Positions 34,842 through 44,492 are shown, counted from the first letter of the stretch. The stretch is DNA of 64,000 bases from Dyadobacter sp. SG02 (GCF_900109045.1 NZ_FNYL01000001.1:599303-663302), one strand, 5' to 3'. The notes: generated by a model from the letters alone, not told the origin. Program-made: numbers and translations.

Positions 34842-36605
34842 CTATTTCAAATTCAGCTCCTCGCCGATTGCTTTTACTTTGTCTTTCAACGAAGCATAAA
34901 CGCTGTCGAAATCCTCGTTCTTTTCCAGCGTAGCACGCACGCCTACGTAGAACTTGATTTTCGGTTCGGTACCGGATGGGCGGCAGGTGAATTTCGTGCC
35001 GTCCTCGGTGAAGAATTGCAATACGTTCGAAGATTCGATACCCATTTCGCCCGATGGAATGGCAACAGTGTTACCCGATTTGAAATCGGTTGTGGTCAAT
35101 GCTTTGTAATCATCCATTCTCACGACCGGCGATCCGGCGATGGTTTTAGGAGGATTGGCACGGAAATCGGCCATCATTTGCTGGATTTCATCGGCACCTG
35201 ATTTGCCCTTTTTGGTCAGCGAGATCAGCCCTTCGTAATAGAAACCGAACTGTTTGTAGATTTCCATCAACATATCGAAAAGGCTCAGGCCCTTGTCTTT
35301 GGCATAGGCCGTCAGTTCGGCGATCATCGCGCAGGAAGCGATCGCGTCCTTGTCGCGCACCGCGTCGCCGATCAGGTAGCCGTAGCTTTCCTCGCCGCCG
35401 CCGATGAACTGCTCCTGGCCTTCTTTCTCGCGGATTACCTGTGCAATGTATTTAAAGCCGGTAAGTGTGTTATAGCATTTCACATCGTAAGCCGCCGCCA
35501 TTTTGTCGATCAGGTCGGTCGTAACGATGGTTTTACACACAAACTGCGTCCCGGTGAGCTTACCAGCGTCTTTCCACGCATTCAGGAGATAGTAAATAAG
35601 CACGCTGGCGGTCTGGTTTCCGTTCAGCAGCTGGATTTCACCATGGTGGTTTTTCACGGCGATACCCACCCGGTCGGAATCGGGGTCGGTACCCATTACC
35701 AGGTCCGCATCAATTTCTTTCGCCTTTTCAACGGCTTTGGACATTGCCTCGCTTTCTTCCGGGTTTGGATAAACGACCGTCGGGAACTGTCCGTTACCTT
35801 TCGGTTCCGCCTGCTCTTCGATCAGGGTTACCGCTTCAAAACCCATTTTGGCCAGCAATTGCGGCACCAGCGTCACGCCGGTTCCGTGCAAAGGCGTGTA
35901 AACGATTTTAAGGTCTTTCTGGCGCTCCAATGCACCTTTCGAAATCGAAAGCGAGAGGATGTGATCGATATATTTTTCGTCCACCTCGGTACCGATTTTG
36001 GTAATTTTCGAGGCATCGCCGTCAAATTTCACCTGATCGATCGACGTGATCGCATTTACTTCATTGATAATGTTGGTATCGTGCGGCGCTACCACCTGCG
36101 ATCCGTCGTTCCAATAGGCTTTGTAGCCGTTGTATTCTTTCGGATTGTGTGAAGCAGTTACCACTACACCACTTTTGCAACCCAGCAAACGGATCGCGAA
36201 TGAAAGCTCGGGCGTAGGGCGCAGGCCTTCGAAAAGGTACACCGAAATGCCGTTCGCCGAGAATATGTCCGCGATTATCTTCGCGAATTCGTCCGATTTA
36301 ATACGGCTGTCGTACGCTACCGCCACGCTTTTTTCCTCGTTCGGGAACGCCTGGTTGAGGTAATTTGCCAATCCCTGCGTAGCCGTACCTACCGTGTAGC
36401 GGTTCATACGATTGGAACCAATGCCAATAAGGCCCCTCAAACCGCCTGTTCCGAATTCAAGGTCTTTGTAAAACGCATCCGTCAGTTCAGTATCGTTGCC
36501 TTCATCGATCAGTTGTTGAATGGATTGTTTCGTATCGATATCATAATCACCGTTGAGCCAGCTGCTCACTTTGGTCATCACATTCGGTTCCAATTTTGCA
36601 GTCAT
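34842..36605 (-). CDS. Phosphoglucomutase / phosphomannomutase (phospho-sugar mutase)
   Basis: 587 residues, the length of the long PgcA-type alpha-D-phosphohexomutases. Interconverts hexose 1- and 6-phosphates. Active-site serine loop TASHNPKEYNG (about 149-159), Mg-binding loop GTDPDSDRVG (about 304-313), sugar loop GGGEESYGY (about 405-413) and phosphate loop RPSGTEPKIKFY near the C-terminus (about 543-554) are all intact. It lies 48 bp after the GH63-like glucosidase and probably shares its transcript, linking glucoside breakdown with hexose phosphate metabolism. Confidence 0.92.
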   Translation of the reverse strand: MTAKLEPNVMTKVSSWLNGDYDIDTKQSIQQLIDEGNDTELTDAFYKDLEFGTGGLRGLIGIGSNRMNRYTVGTATQGLANYLNQAFPNEEKSVAVAYDSRIKSDEFAKIIADIFSANGISVYLFEGLRPTPELSFAIRLLGCKSGVVVTASHNPKEYNGYKAYWNDGSQVVAPHDTNIINEVNAITSIDQVKFDGDASKITKIGTEVDEKYIDHILSLSISKGALERQKDLKIVYTPLHGTGVTLVPQLLAKMGFEAVTLIEEQAEPKGNGQFPTVVYPNPEESEAMSKAVEKAKEIDADLVMGTDPDSDRVGIAVKNHHGEIQLLNGNQTASVLIYYLLNAWKDAGKLTGTQFVCKTIVTTDLIDKMAAAYDVKCYNTLTGFKYIAQVIREKEGQEQFIGGGEESYGYLIGDAVRDKDAIASCAMIAELTAYAKDKGLSLFDMLMEIYKQFGFYYEGLISLTKKGKSGADEIQQMMADFRANPPKTIAGSPVVRMDDYKALTTTDFKSGNTVAIPSGEMGIESSNVLQFFTEDGTKFTCRPSGTEPKIKFYVGVRATLEKNEDFDSVYASLKDKVKAIGEELNLK

Positions 36606-36653
36606 AATCAGTTAAATAGAATTAATTAAGAGAATTAAAATGTATGTACGTTC

Positions 36654-39344
36654 TTACTTTTCAATTTCCTCCGCCTCCTTCTCGACGGCCGAATATGATT
36701 CTTTCGCCGTTTTGTGGATCAGCTCGGCTACGAGGCCCGTCCAACCCGTCTGGTGGCTCGCCCCGCACCCGCGACCGTTGTCGCCGTGGAAATATTCGTA
36801 AAACAGAACGTGGTCGTTAAAATTAGGGTCCTTCTGCATTTTCTCATCCTGCCCGTACACCGCACGCCTTCCTTCCGAATCTTTTTTGAAAATATCGATC
36901 AGGCGACATGCAATGGCCAACGCAGCTTCCTTGATTGTAGTAAGGTTACCGGAATTGGTCGGGTATTCGATCATAAAATCCTCCCCGTAATAGGTGTGGA
37001 ATTTCATCAATGAGTCAAAAATGAGGTAATTGAGCGGGAACCAGATCGGCCCGCGCCAGTTGGAGTTACCGCCCATAATGTCGGTCAGCGCCTCGGCAGG
37101 CGTGTAATCGACCTGCAAAACCTCACCGTTGATATAAAATTTGTACGGATTCTCTTCGTGGTATTTGGACAATGCCCGCACGCCGTAATCCGACAGGAAC
37201 TCGCTTTCGTCGAGCATCCGTTTCATGATCATCTTCATCCGGTGCCCGCGCAGGATCGAAAGCAGCCTGTTTTCACCCTTCCCGGATTCGAACCACCGCG
37301 AAATCAGCCTCGCCAGGTCCGGACGGTTAGCCAATACCCATTCCACGCGTCGCTTGAAAACCGGCAGCTTATCCAGATTTTGCGGATCAAGGATTTCCAC
37401 TGCAAAAAGTGGTATCAACCCAACGATCGAGCGCACTTTCAGGAGAATGCTCTGCCCGTTCGGAATGTGGATTACGTCGTAATAGAACTGGTCTTCCTCA
37501 TCCCAAAGGCTGATCGACGAGCTTTTACCGCCGATCGACTCCATAGCGCCTGCGATATGCAGAAAGTGCTCGAAGAATTTGGAAGCCATATCCTGGTAAA
37601 CGCCGTGTACCAATGCTATTTCCACTGAAATACGTAGCATATTCAGCGTATACATCGCCATCCAGCCCGTCGCATCTGCCTGTTGCAGCTTACCGCCGAA
37701 CGGCATGGGTGTAGAGCGGTCGAAAACGCCGATGTTATCAAGACCGAGGAAACCGCCACTGAAAATATTGTTACCCGTATCGTCTTTCTGGTTGACCCAC
37801 CAGGTGAAGTTGAGTAGCAGTTTGTGGAATATTTTTTCCAAAAACTCGATATCCCCTACTCCATTGTTCTGTTCCCGGTCGATCTCGTACACTTTCCAGG
37901 TCGCCCAGCCGTGTACCGGCGGGTTAACGTCGGAGAAATTCCACTCGTACGCGGGTATCTGCCCGTTCGGGTGCATGTAATACTCGCGCAGAAGGATTTC
38001 GAGTTGCCTTTTGGCAAAATCGGCATCCACCCTTGCCAGCGGTACGCAATGGAAAGCTAAATCCCAGGCGGCAAACCACGGGTATTCCCATTTATCAGGC
38101 ATTGAAATGATATTGGCGGCATAGAGATGCTTCCAACCCGAGTTACGGCCCCATTTACGTCCCTGGTTCGGGCCCGGTTGCGCCGGGTCGCCTTTCAGCC
38201 ATTCATATACATTGTAATAATAGAACTGCTTGCTCCAAAGCATCCCGGCGTACGATTGCCGCTGGATAGAGCGGAGGTCGCTGTCGGCTACGTCGCGCTG
38301 CAAATCGTCGTAAAACTCGTCTGCTTCGCGGATCCTTTTATTGAAAAAGTCCTCAAAACCACCGAATGGCTCCGAAATGGAGTGATTGACGAACCTCAGA
38401 CGGAACGTTGCGCTTTCACCACCTTTAATCGTTTTGGTAAAACGGGCAGCGGCTTTTGTACCGATATTATTCGGGTTAACTGTATTCGATTTCTGTCCGC
38501 TTACGATGTAGTCGTTGATCCCGTCTTTCGGATAAGCCGTATTGTTGGCCGTACCATAAAGTTTCTTGAAGTTCGTCTCGTTCTCGCAAAACAGCAGTTC
38601 GTCCGCGCCATCCAGGTAAAGGTTGTATTTCCCGTGTTTCCGGTGTGTTACTTCGATCAAGCGGTTGGAAATACCGTTCATGATCGGCTTGTAGTTGAAT
38701 GCCTCGTAGCCCCACGACCAGGTGTTCCGGAACATGATTTGCGGCAATACGGTGATCGGCGCATCATCCTTACCCCGGTTGAAAACCGTCACTTTCATCA
38801 GGATATCCTCCTCGTCGGCCTTGGCGTGCTCGATGAAAATATCGAAATACTCGTCGTTTTCGAACACACCCGTGTCCATGATCTCGTATTCCGGGTCCTG
38901 TTTGCCCCGGCGCCCGTTTTCCTGACGCAGCTTGTCATACGGAAATGGCTGCTGCGGGTATTTGTAGAGCATTTTGGTGTACGAATGCGTAGGCGTGCTG
39001 TCGAGGTAATAATACATTTCCTTTACATCCTCCCCGTGATTCGACTCCCGGTTGGTGAGACCGAAAATCCGCTCTTTCAATATTTTGTCCTTATGGTTCC
39101 AGAACCCGAAAGACAGACATATATGTTGCTTGTTATCAGAAAAACCACCGATCCCGTCTTCGCCCCAGCGATATGCTTTGGAGAGGGCCATTTCATGGGT
39201 AATATAGTTCCAGGCATCGCCATTTCCGCTATAATCCTCCCTTACCGTGCCCCATTGGCGCTCCGACAGGTAAGGCCCCCATTTCTTCCATCCCTTGTTT
39301 TCCTTTTGAAGACTTAACCTAACTTTTTCAGCTCCTTGTGCCAT
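36654..39344 (-). CDS. GH63-like glucosidase (MGH1-type domain)
   Basis: 896 residues from the ATG at 39344; the frame is open 24 codons further but without conserved sequence. The start (GWKKWGPYLSERQWGTVREDYS) and blocks such as WKHLYAANIISMPDKWEYPWFAAWDLAFH (about 445-475) and NWRGPIWFPLNYLIF identify the (alpha/alpha)6 barrel of bacterial GH63/MGH1-like glucosidases. No signal peptide is seen, so it works in the cytosol, possibly on glucosides or mannosylglycerate-type compounds. It is followed directly by a phosphoglucomutase gene. Confidence 0.85.
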   Translation of the reverse strand: MAQGAEKVRLSLQKENKGWKKWGPYLSERQWGTVREDYSGNGDAWNYITHEMALSKAYRWGEDGIGGFSDNKQHICLSFGFWNHKDKILKERIFGLTNRESNHGEDVKEMYYYLDSTPTHSYTKMLYKYPQQPFPYDKLRQENGRRGKQDPEYEIMDTGVFENDEYFDIFIEHAKADEEDILMKVTVFNRGKDDAPITVLPQIMFRNTWSWGYEAFNYKPIMNGISNRLIEVTHRKHGKYNLYLDGADELLFCENETNFKKLYGTANNTAYPKDGINDYIVSGQKSNTVNPNNIGTKAAARFTKTIKGGESATFRLRFVNHSISEPFGGFEDFFNKRIREADEFYDDLQRDVADSDLRSIQRQSYAGMLWSKQFYYYNVYEWLKGDPAQPGPNQGRKWGRNSGWKHLYAANIISMPDKWEYPWFAAWDLAFHCVPLARVDADFAKRQLEILLREYYMHPNGQIPAYEWNFSDVNPPVHGWATWKVYEIDREQNNGVGDIEFLEKIFHKLLLNFTWWVNQKDDTGNNIFSGGFLGLDNIGVFDRSTPMPFGGKLQQADATGWMAMYTLNMLRISVEIALVHGVYQDMASKFFEHFLHIAGAMESIGGKSSSISLWDEEDQFYYDVIHIPNGQSILLKVRSIVGLIPLFAVEILDPQNLDKLPVFKRRVEWVLANRPDLARLISRWFESGKGENRLLSILRGHRMKMIMKRMLDESEFLSDYGVRALSKYHEENPYKFYINGEVLQVDYTPAEALTDIMGGNSNWRGPIWFPLNYLIFDSLMKFHTYYGEDFMIEYPTNSGNLTTIKEAALAIACRLIDIFKKDSEGRRAVYGQDEKMQKDPNFNDHVLFYEYFHGDNGRGCGASHQTGWTGLVAELIHKTAKESYSAVEKEAEEIEK

Positions 39345-39535
39345 TAATCCGTCAATTTTTCGAAAGGAATGAATTTCAATAATTACCCAATTTAGAAAAC
39401 CGGTTTTCAAAAACACCAGAAACCGGAAGAAAATTGAAAAAATTTAACAATGCGGCAAAAGGTTTTCGACAGCTACAAAACGCCATCTAAACGACTCATA
39501 ATGAGCCGAAATATGTTACTGTCGAATACTTACTA

Positions 39536-41236
39536 CTACAATGCGGGATCGGCCATACGCGTAATGTCGTAGGAAACCTCGCCCGCATAGAAACGGGTAA
39601 GGGTTGCCGCTTTGTCCGACGTTTCGACGAGTAACGGATGGCGTTCGGCATGCAGCAATTCTTCCACATCCGAAACGTATTCCTTGAACATCAGTGGATT
39701 GGGCAGTTGATAAAACTGGCCGTCGCCGGCTTTAATCACCGGCACCGGGGTTACCTTTCCGCTGGCATTCAGCAGGCCGTAACGGCGCCTTGCTTCTACA
39801 TAAGCTTCGTCGGTAGCGTCAAAAACGACGTGTTCTATCGGTTTTTCAGTAGCTAAATTGGTAGTGATGCGCTCGTCGAGCTTTTCGAGCAATGCGCGCA
39901 GCGCCCATGTATGCTTGCCCGTACGTATACGCTCGCGAAGCGACTGGCGCACGAGGTAGGTCAATGCCTGGGTTACATTCAAACCTATTTCAGCCATTTG
40001 TTTGAAAATGAATGAGGTAGGCGACATTCCGGGGATCGTATTCGGGTCGTGGAGCAGAATGGTGCCGTTTTCGGTGAGGAAACCGTCGATCCGTACGCAG
40101 GCGTTGATGCCCAGTTGCTGAAACGTGGCAGCGATCATCTGCTGGATTTCCTGGTTCTTTTCAAGTGTAGTATCGACCGGAATGCGCTTGCGGCTGGCGC
40201 CGGGCTTATATTTTGCATTAAAATCAAATACCTTCACCATTTTGATCACCTCGCTTGGCGGCAATGCGAGCGGCGAACCGTCATCGAACTGAATGCAGCC
40301 GCAGGAAAACTCCTGCCCGTTCACAAATTCTTCGACCAGCACCTGATCTTCCGCATTGGAACTGCTCAGCATTGCGTGATTATTACCTTCTGAAAAGTAG
40401 ATTTCCAGCTCGCTGATCAATGTCGTAGGATGGTAGATCGTCTTACCATTTAAAATCACAGGAAAACCGATGCCTTCGTCGAGGTTAGCGATTTTCTGTC
40501 CCCAGGCCAGTTTTTCAGCCTCATCCAATTCTTTCCAGGTTTCTGCATTAAGTTCAATCTGGAAAAAGCACTGGTTTACGGCAGATACGAACTCTTCGAG
40601 CGAATCGTCCTTCACAATGGCAACGCCGATCGACGAGCCCTGGTGCGGGGCCTTAATCACCAGCGGCAAGCCCAGATGCTTCTTCAAAACCTGGAAAAGC
40701 AAGGGATAGTCTTTCGGTACCCACTGGCTGTATTTGAGCGTCCAGCTTTTCTTCTCCTGCCCGTTTACGAGGGCGATCATTTCATTTTGTAATATCTTAT
40801 CAATTCCAACCGCGGAGCCCATCAAACCGGGACCGCTATACGGAATTTTATACCATTCCAACAGGCCCTGGATCGCGCCATCCTCGCAGTCGGGGCCATG
40901 CATGGCCAGGAACGCGAAATCGAAATATTCTTTGAATTCGACGGGGGAAATTAGCTTACCGGTTTCGGCGGAAACGCCTGCCGCCGCCAGTTCGGGGAAA
41001 GATTCAATGTAAGTCTTAAAACCGTCTTTTTGAATGCCCGGCGCGGGGTAGAACTCCCGGATCTCGGACGAATACATCAATTCCTTTTGCAACAGTATAA
41101 ACCTGCCGAAACTATCTACAAAAACCGGTACCGGCTCAAAAAGTGACTTATCGAGGTATTCAAATGCTGTTTTACCACCTGCAAATGATATCTCCCGTTC
41201 GCGGGAAGGGCCTCCAAAAAAAATTCCGATACGCAT
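39536..41236 (-). CDS. D-alanine--D-alanine ligase-like ATP-grasp protein with C-terminal extension
   Basis: 566 residues, much longer than Ddl (about 310-370). The Ddl N-domain motif is present in altered form (GGPSREREISFAGG, 8-21, instead of GG.S.EHEVSL). The ATP-grasp core shows IPYSGPGLMGSAVGIDK near 131-147 and APHQGSSIGV near 197. The metal-binding end motif reads HDPNTIPGMS near 389 where Ddl has EVNTLPGFT. About 150 further residues follow with no recognised fold. Ligation of two D-alanines for peptidoglycan is the default guess; a related carboxylate-amine ligase is a fair alternative. A standard ddl elsewhere in the genome would favour the latter. Confidence 0.72.
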   Translation of the reverse strand: MRIGIFFGGPSREREISFAGGKTAFEYLDKSLFEPVPVFVDSFGRFILLQKELMYSSEIREFYPAPGIQKDGFKTYIESFPELAAAGVSAETGKLISPVEFKEYFDFAFLAMHGPDCEDGAIQGLLEWYKIPYSGPGLMGSAVGIDKILQNEMIALVNGQEKKSWTLKYSQWVPKDYPLLFQVLKKHLGLPLVIKAPHQGSSIGVAIVKDDSLEEFVSAVNQCFFQIELNAETWKELDEAEKLAWGQKIANLDEGIGFPVILNGKTIYHPTTLISELEIYFSEGNNHAMLSSSNAEDQVLVEEFVNGQEFSCGCIQFDDGSPLALPPSEVIKMVKVFDFNAKYKPGASRKRIPVDTTLEKNQEIQQMIAATFQQLGINACVRIDGFLTENGTILLHDPNTIPGMSPTSFIFKQMAEIGLNVTQALTYLVRQSLRERIRTGKHTWALRALLEKLDERITTNLATEKPIEHVVFDATDEAYVEARRRYGLLNASGKVTPVPVIKAGDGQFYQLPNPLMFKEYVSDVEELLHAERHPLLVETSDKAATLTRFYAGEVSYDITRMADPAL

Positions 41237-41336
41237 GTTTACTATTCCTGATTAATGCATTCCAATGATGCCCGCAATATAAGCGACTAATCGGGAGGAA
41301 TCAATTTCTGGCTATTTACCGCACGGATTAAAACGC

Positions 41337-41370
41337 AAAAAGCAGCTTCCCGTTCAGGAAACTGCTTTTG
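41337..41370 (-). terminator. Terminator after the mrp-nfu operon
   Basis: 12-bp stem with one mismatch (41368-41357 with 41350-41339, 6-nt loop) followed on the minus strand by TTTTGCGTTTT. It separates nfu from the Ddl-like gene. Confidence 0.7.
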
Positions 41371-41397
41371 ACCAATATTCGATATTTTTTTCTGCTG

Positions 41398-41655
41398 TTA
41401 TGCCAGCTCAGGCACGTTGGAGGAAACAACCTTATTAATGTAAGGCACCGCTTTGCGAATCGATTCTTCCAGCCCAGCGCGGAACGTCATAGCGCTCATC
41501 GGGCAGCTCTGGCAGGAACCCTGCAGTTCCAGTTTCACAGTCAGGTCGTCCGTCAACTCCACAAATTTCACATCACCTCCGTCTGCATGCAGGTAAGGAC
41601 GCACCGTTTCGAGCGCCTGCTCGATCAATTCTATGGTTTTTTCTTTTGAATCCAT
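41398..41655 (-). CDS. NifU C-terminal domain (Nfu) Fe-S scaffold protein
   Basis: 85 residues, essentially only the Nfu domain. The cluster-binding CQSC motif is at 48-51 and the surrounding pattern YLHADGGDVKFVEL...GSCQSCPMSAMT is diagnostic. Nfu carries [4Fe-4S] clusters to apo-proteins in the cytosol. It lies 68 bp downstream of the Mrp-like ATPase, a common pairing in Bacteroidota. Confidence 0.93.
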   Translation of the reverse strand: MDSKEKTIELIEQALETVRPYLHADGGDVKFVELTDDLTVKLELQGSCQSCPMSAMTFRAGLEESIRKAVPYINKVVSSNVPELA

Positions 41656-41723
41656 TGTTAAAAAGTCTGTCTGCTAAGATGCAAGATTATATCCAAAAAA
41701 TCAAATCATTCAGTTACTAACTG

Positions 41724-42830
41724 CTAAACCTGGATTTCAACCGCTTTGGTTTTTTCGCGCGACGCGTTCCGGATTGCAATCTGCTGTGCCAACGCTTCCG
41801 CCGCATCCATAAACGCTTCGTTCACGATCGGATTGGTATCCATCACCGCCGGACGGCCATCGTCGCCTGCCTCGCGAATGCTTTGTACCAACGGAATCTG
41901 TCCGATCAGAGGTACTTCAAACTTGTCGGCCAACGCTTGTCCGCCTCCTTTCCCGAAAATATGGTATTTGTGGTCGGGCAGCTCCTCCGGCGTGAACCAG
42001 GCCATATTTTCAATCACACCTAATATAGGCACATTGATTTGCGGCTGTTTGAACATCGACAAACCTTTGATTGCATCGGACAAGGCCACTTTCTGAGGGG
42101 TTGTTACCACTACGGCACCTGTTACCGGAACCGTTTGTACCAATGTCAGGTGAATGTCGCTCGTGCCAGGAGGCAAGTCAATAAGCAGGTAATCCAGATC
42201 GCCCCAGTCGGTATCGCCAAAAAACTGGCGCAATGCCTGGCTCGCCATCGGTCCCCGCCAAACTACCGCGCTATCCGGCGGCGTCAGAAAGCCGATCGAC
42301 ATCATTTTGATGCCGTACTGGCGGATCGGGTTGATATAATTTTTACCGTCTTTCGGCGTAATCGTAGGCTGCATATTCTCCGCACCAAACATCACCGGGA
42401 TCGACGGACCTGAAATATCCGCATCGATAATCCCTACTTTCGCACCCGAGCGGTGCAATGCCATCGCGAGGTTGGCGGTAACCGTCGATTTCCCTACCCC
42501 ACCCTTGCCGGACGAGATAGCGATCACGTTTTTCACACCGGGAATCAGGGGGCCTGTATGACGAGTCGTGGTTACGTTAGCAGTAAGCTTGATAATAACC
42601 TCCACCTCCGGGCTCAGATGCTCATGGATCGCATTCTCGCAATTCTTTTTGATCAGTTCTTTAAGAGGGCAAGCGGGGGTTGTAAGCACTACCGTAAACC
42701 GAACCTGGTTTACACCAATTTCTATATCCTGGATCATACCGAGCGTCACCAGATCCTTTTTGAGATCGGGCTCTTCCACAGTACTCAACGCCTGCAATAC
42801 TTTTTCCTTATTAATTGTAAATTCTCCCAT
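41724..42830 (-). CDS. Mrp/ApbC-family Fe-S carrier ATPase, without the usual CXXC
   Basis: 368 residues. N-terminal MIP18/DUF59 domain (about 5-85), then a SIMIBI P-loop ATPase with the deviant Walker A GKGGVGKS at 108-115, switch regions DADISGPSIP near 136 and LIDLPPGTSD near 214. Mrp/ApbC proteins insert or carry [4Fe-4S] clusters. The C-terminal CXXC that normally follows GVIENMS is replaced here (GVIENMAWFTPEELPDHKYHI), so both cysteines are missing at that site. Operon with nfu. Cluster binding would have to use other cysteines or the Nfu partner. Confidence 0.9.
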   Translation of the reverse strand: MGEFTINKEKVLQALSTVEEPDLKKDLVTLGMIQDIEIGVNQVRFTVVLTTPACPLKELIKKNCENAIHEHLSPEVEVIIKLTANVTTTRHTGPLIPGVKNVIAISSGKGGVGKSTVTANLAMALHRSGAKVGIIDADISGPSIPVMFGAENMQPTITPKDGKNYINPIRQYGIKMMSIGFLTPPDSAVVWRGPMASQALRQFFGDTDWGDLDYLLIDLPPGTSDIHLTLVQTVPVTGAVVVTTPQKVALSDAIKGLSMFKQPQINVPILGVIENMAWFTPEELPDHKYHIFGKGGGQALADKFEVPLIGQIPLVQSIREAGDDGRPAVMDTNPIVNEAFMDAAEALAQQIAIRNASREKTKAVEIQV

Positions 42831-42890
42831 TATAATGGTTCACGGTCATTAACTAATACTATGCAACACGAAATATCCCCAATGAGTTTG

Positions 42891-43892
42891 TCACATTCCC
42901 GGAAATTCTCCAATCCTGCGTTCCACCTCCTCCATTTCCGCCGAAACATCCAGATTTCTTGAAAGCGCATTGAGCCTGGCCCATAATGATTTCAACATTT
43001 TCAAATACCCCGAGGTCAGACCATGCAAAGGCCGGTGCGCCAGCGTATCGCGGACAGACGCCCATTCATTCATCAATTTCAATGAACCGGCTTCGATATA
43101 GTTTTGTGCAAATGCATTGAAAATGTACTCTTCCGCGACATTGCTCGGGTGGATCATATCTTCTTTGTAAAAGCGATAATCCCGCAGCTCGTCGATCATG
43201 ATCTCGTAAGAAGGGAAGTACGCTACATGCTTGTACTTCTCCGAAAGCCGGTGCGCAACCAGTCTCAACGTCGATTTGCTCACCTGGTTGAGCGGGAGCG
43301 TGTCGCGCGTATGGCGAACGGGGCTTACTGTAAGCAATATGCGCAGCTTGCGGTTGTATGGGATCAGTTTCTGGATTATTTGCTCGAATGCGATCAAAAT
43401 CTGATCGAAATGCAGGAGTTCCTTGATGAAGCGGTCGCTGGGCAGCTTGTGGCAATTGCCGACGATCAGATTAGTCTTCCGGTGCCGGTATGCATAGGCA
43501 GTGCCCAATGTAATCACCAGTAAATCGGCCTCCGACAAATACTCACGGATTTCATCCAGCTTATCCGAAAGCTGCGCATCCAGTGCAGCCTGCCCATTGG
43601 CCCATTGCGACGAATGAAAATCGTGATGCAGCCAGATTTGATCCGGATTTTGAAGAAACAATGCGGGGTTAGGCCTCTTTTCCTCCACCGCGCTGTCCAG
43701 GACCTTGCAAATAGTCAAAGGATTGAATACCGTGCCCAGGGGATTATTAAGCACATCGAACTTGTAATCGCTCAACTGGCCGCCCAGTACTTCGGCAAAA
43801 CAGGAGCCGATGGTCAGAATTTTAGTGTGGTGATCAATCTTCAAATCGGGGGCATCCAGGGCAACCTCCGTACTCAACTTTATTTCCTTCAT
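42891..43892 (-). CDS. GSCFA domain protein
   Basis: 333 residues. The name-giving motif is seen in ILTIGSCFAEVLGGQL near 26-41, with later family blocks LVITLGTAYAYRHR, LLTVSPVRHTRD and YFPSYEIMIDELRDYRFY (about 225-242). GSCFA proteins have an SGNH/PC-esterase-like core and are found next to peptidoglycan or lipid genes; the reaction is not established. A -7 element TAATTTTG on the minus strand (43924-43917) precedes it at 25 nt from the ATG. Confidence 0.9.
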   Translation of the reverse strand: MKEIKLSTEVALDAPDLKIDHHTKILTIGSCFAEVLGGQLSDYKFDVLNNPLGTVFNPLTICKVLDSAVEEKRPNPALFLQNPDQIWLHHDFHSSQWANGQAALDAQLSDKLDEIREYLSEADLLVITLGTAYAYRHRKTNLIVGNCHKLPSDRFIKELLHFDQILIAFEQIIQKLIPYNRKLRILLTVSPVRHTRDTLPLNQVSKSTLRLVAHRLSEKYKHVAYFPSYEIMIDELRDYRFYKEDMIHPSNVAEEYIFNAFAQNYIEAGSLKLMNEWASVRDTLAHRPLHGLTSGYLKMLKSLWARLNALSRNLDVSAEMEEVERRIGEFPGM

Positions 43893-43916
43893 TACATAAA
43901 AACGACAAGCGGGCTA

Positions 43917-43924
43917 CAAAATTA
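43917..43924 (-). promoter_or_regulatory. -7 promoter element of the GSCFA gene
   Basis: TAATTTTG on the minus strand, 24 nt before the GSCFA ATG. No good -33 TTG partner. Confidence 0.35.
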
Positions 43925-43975
43925 AGCATGAAAACCACAGGATTTCACTAAATGCTGGGGTTTAGCAATTTATAA

Positions 43976-44005
43976 TTTGGGTTATGGGGAATTTTTATAT
44001 GTTTG
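43976..44005 (+). promoter_or_regulatory. Promoter of the DUF6934-like gene
   Basis: TTTG (43976-43979), 18 bp, TATGTTTG (43998-44005), full consensus. Transcription near 44010 supports the ATG at 44040 as the translation start. Confidence 0.62.
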
Positions 44006-44039
44006 CCCTGAATTAGTGCACACTATAAGTCGGTTAAAA

Positions 44040-44492
44040 ATGAAGGAACAAGCTTACCCGTTTCAACTCGTGCAGGACCAAGCGTTCTATGAGTTTACAA
44101 GCGTCAGTGCAAACAAAAAGATAGAAAAAGCTGTTTTGTTGGAACAGTCAAGAACAGTCGACAGGCTGTTTAATCTCGCTCTAATGGATGCTGACGACGA
44201 TGGCGAATTCAGCGACGAAGTCGAAAGCAGAAACGGTGATCTCAAAATGGTTTTAGCAACAATATTCCGGATCGTTGAACATTTTCTTGACAGACGCTCA
44301 GATGTAGTTGTCGGTTTTCGGGGAAATGACGAGCGCAGACATCGTTTGTACCGCATTGCCATTGCATACCAGCTACAACACCTGACAGGGAGATTTGAAA
44401 TATACGGCGGAAAGAACAACGCAATGTTTTTGTTTGAACCGAACACAGCTTACGAATATTACTACATCAAAAAATATAGCTATGAGCCATAA
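44040..44492 (+). CDS. DUF6934-like protein, possible half of a toxin-antitoxin-type pair
   Basis: 150 residues from the ATG at 44040. The pattern AVLLEQSRTVDRLFNLALMD near 32, MVLATIFRIVEHFLD near 70-84, and RRHRLYRIAIAYQLQHLTGRFEIYG near 100-124 fits the DUF6934 family of small Bacteroidota proteins with unknown function. The next small gene overlaps it by 11 bp, a layout common in toxin-antitoxin pairs. By eye the gene is more AT-rich than its neighbours, which suggests recent transfer. Family assignment is from memory of the pattern and should be verified. Confidence 0.68.
   Translation: MKEQAYPFQLVQDQAFYEFTSVSANKKIEKAVLLEQSRTVDRLFNLALMDADDDGEFSDEVESRNGDLKMVLATIFRIVEHFLDRRSDVVVGFRGNDERRHRLYRIAIAYQLQHLTGRFEIYGGKNNAMFLFEPNTAYEYYYIKKYSYEP

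Noticed and set aside
38127..39317. Plus-strand open frame of 396 codons opposite the GH63-like gene
   Set aside because: No domain pattern; the opposite strand encodes a well-conserved glucosidase over the same bases.
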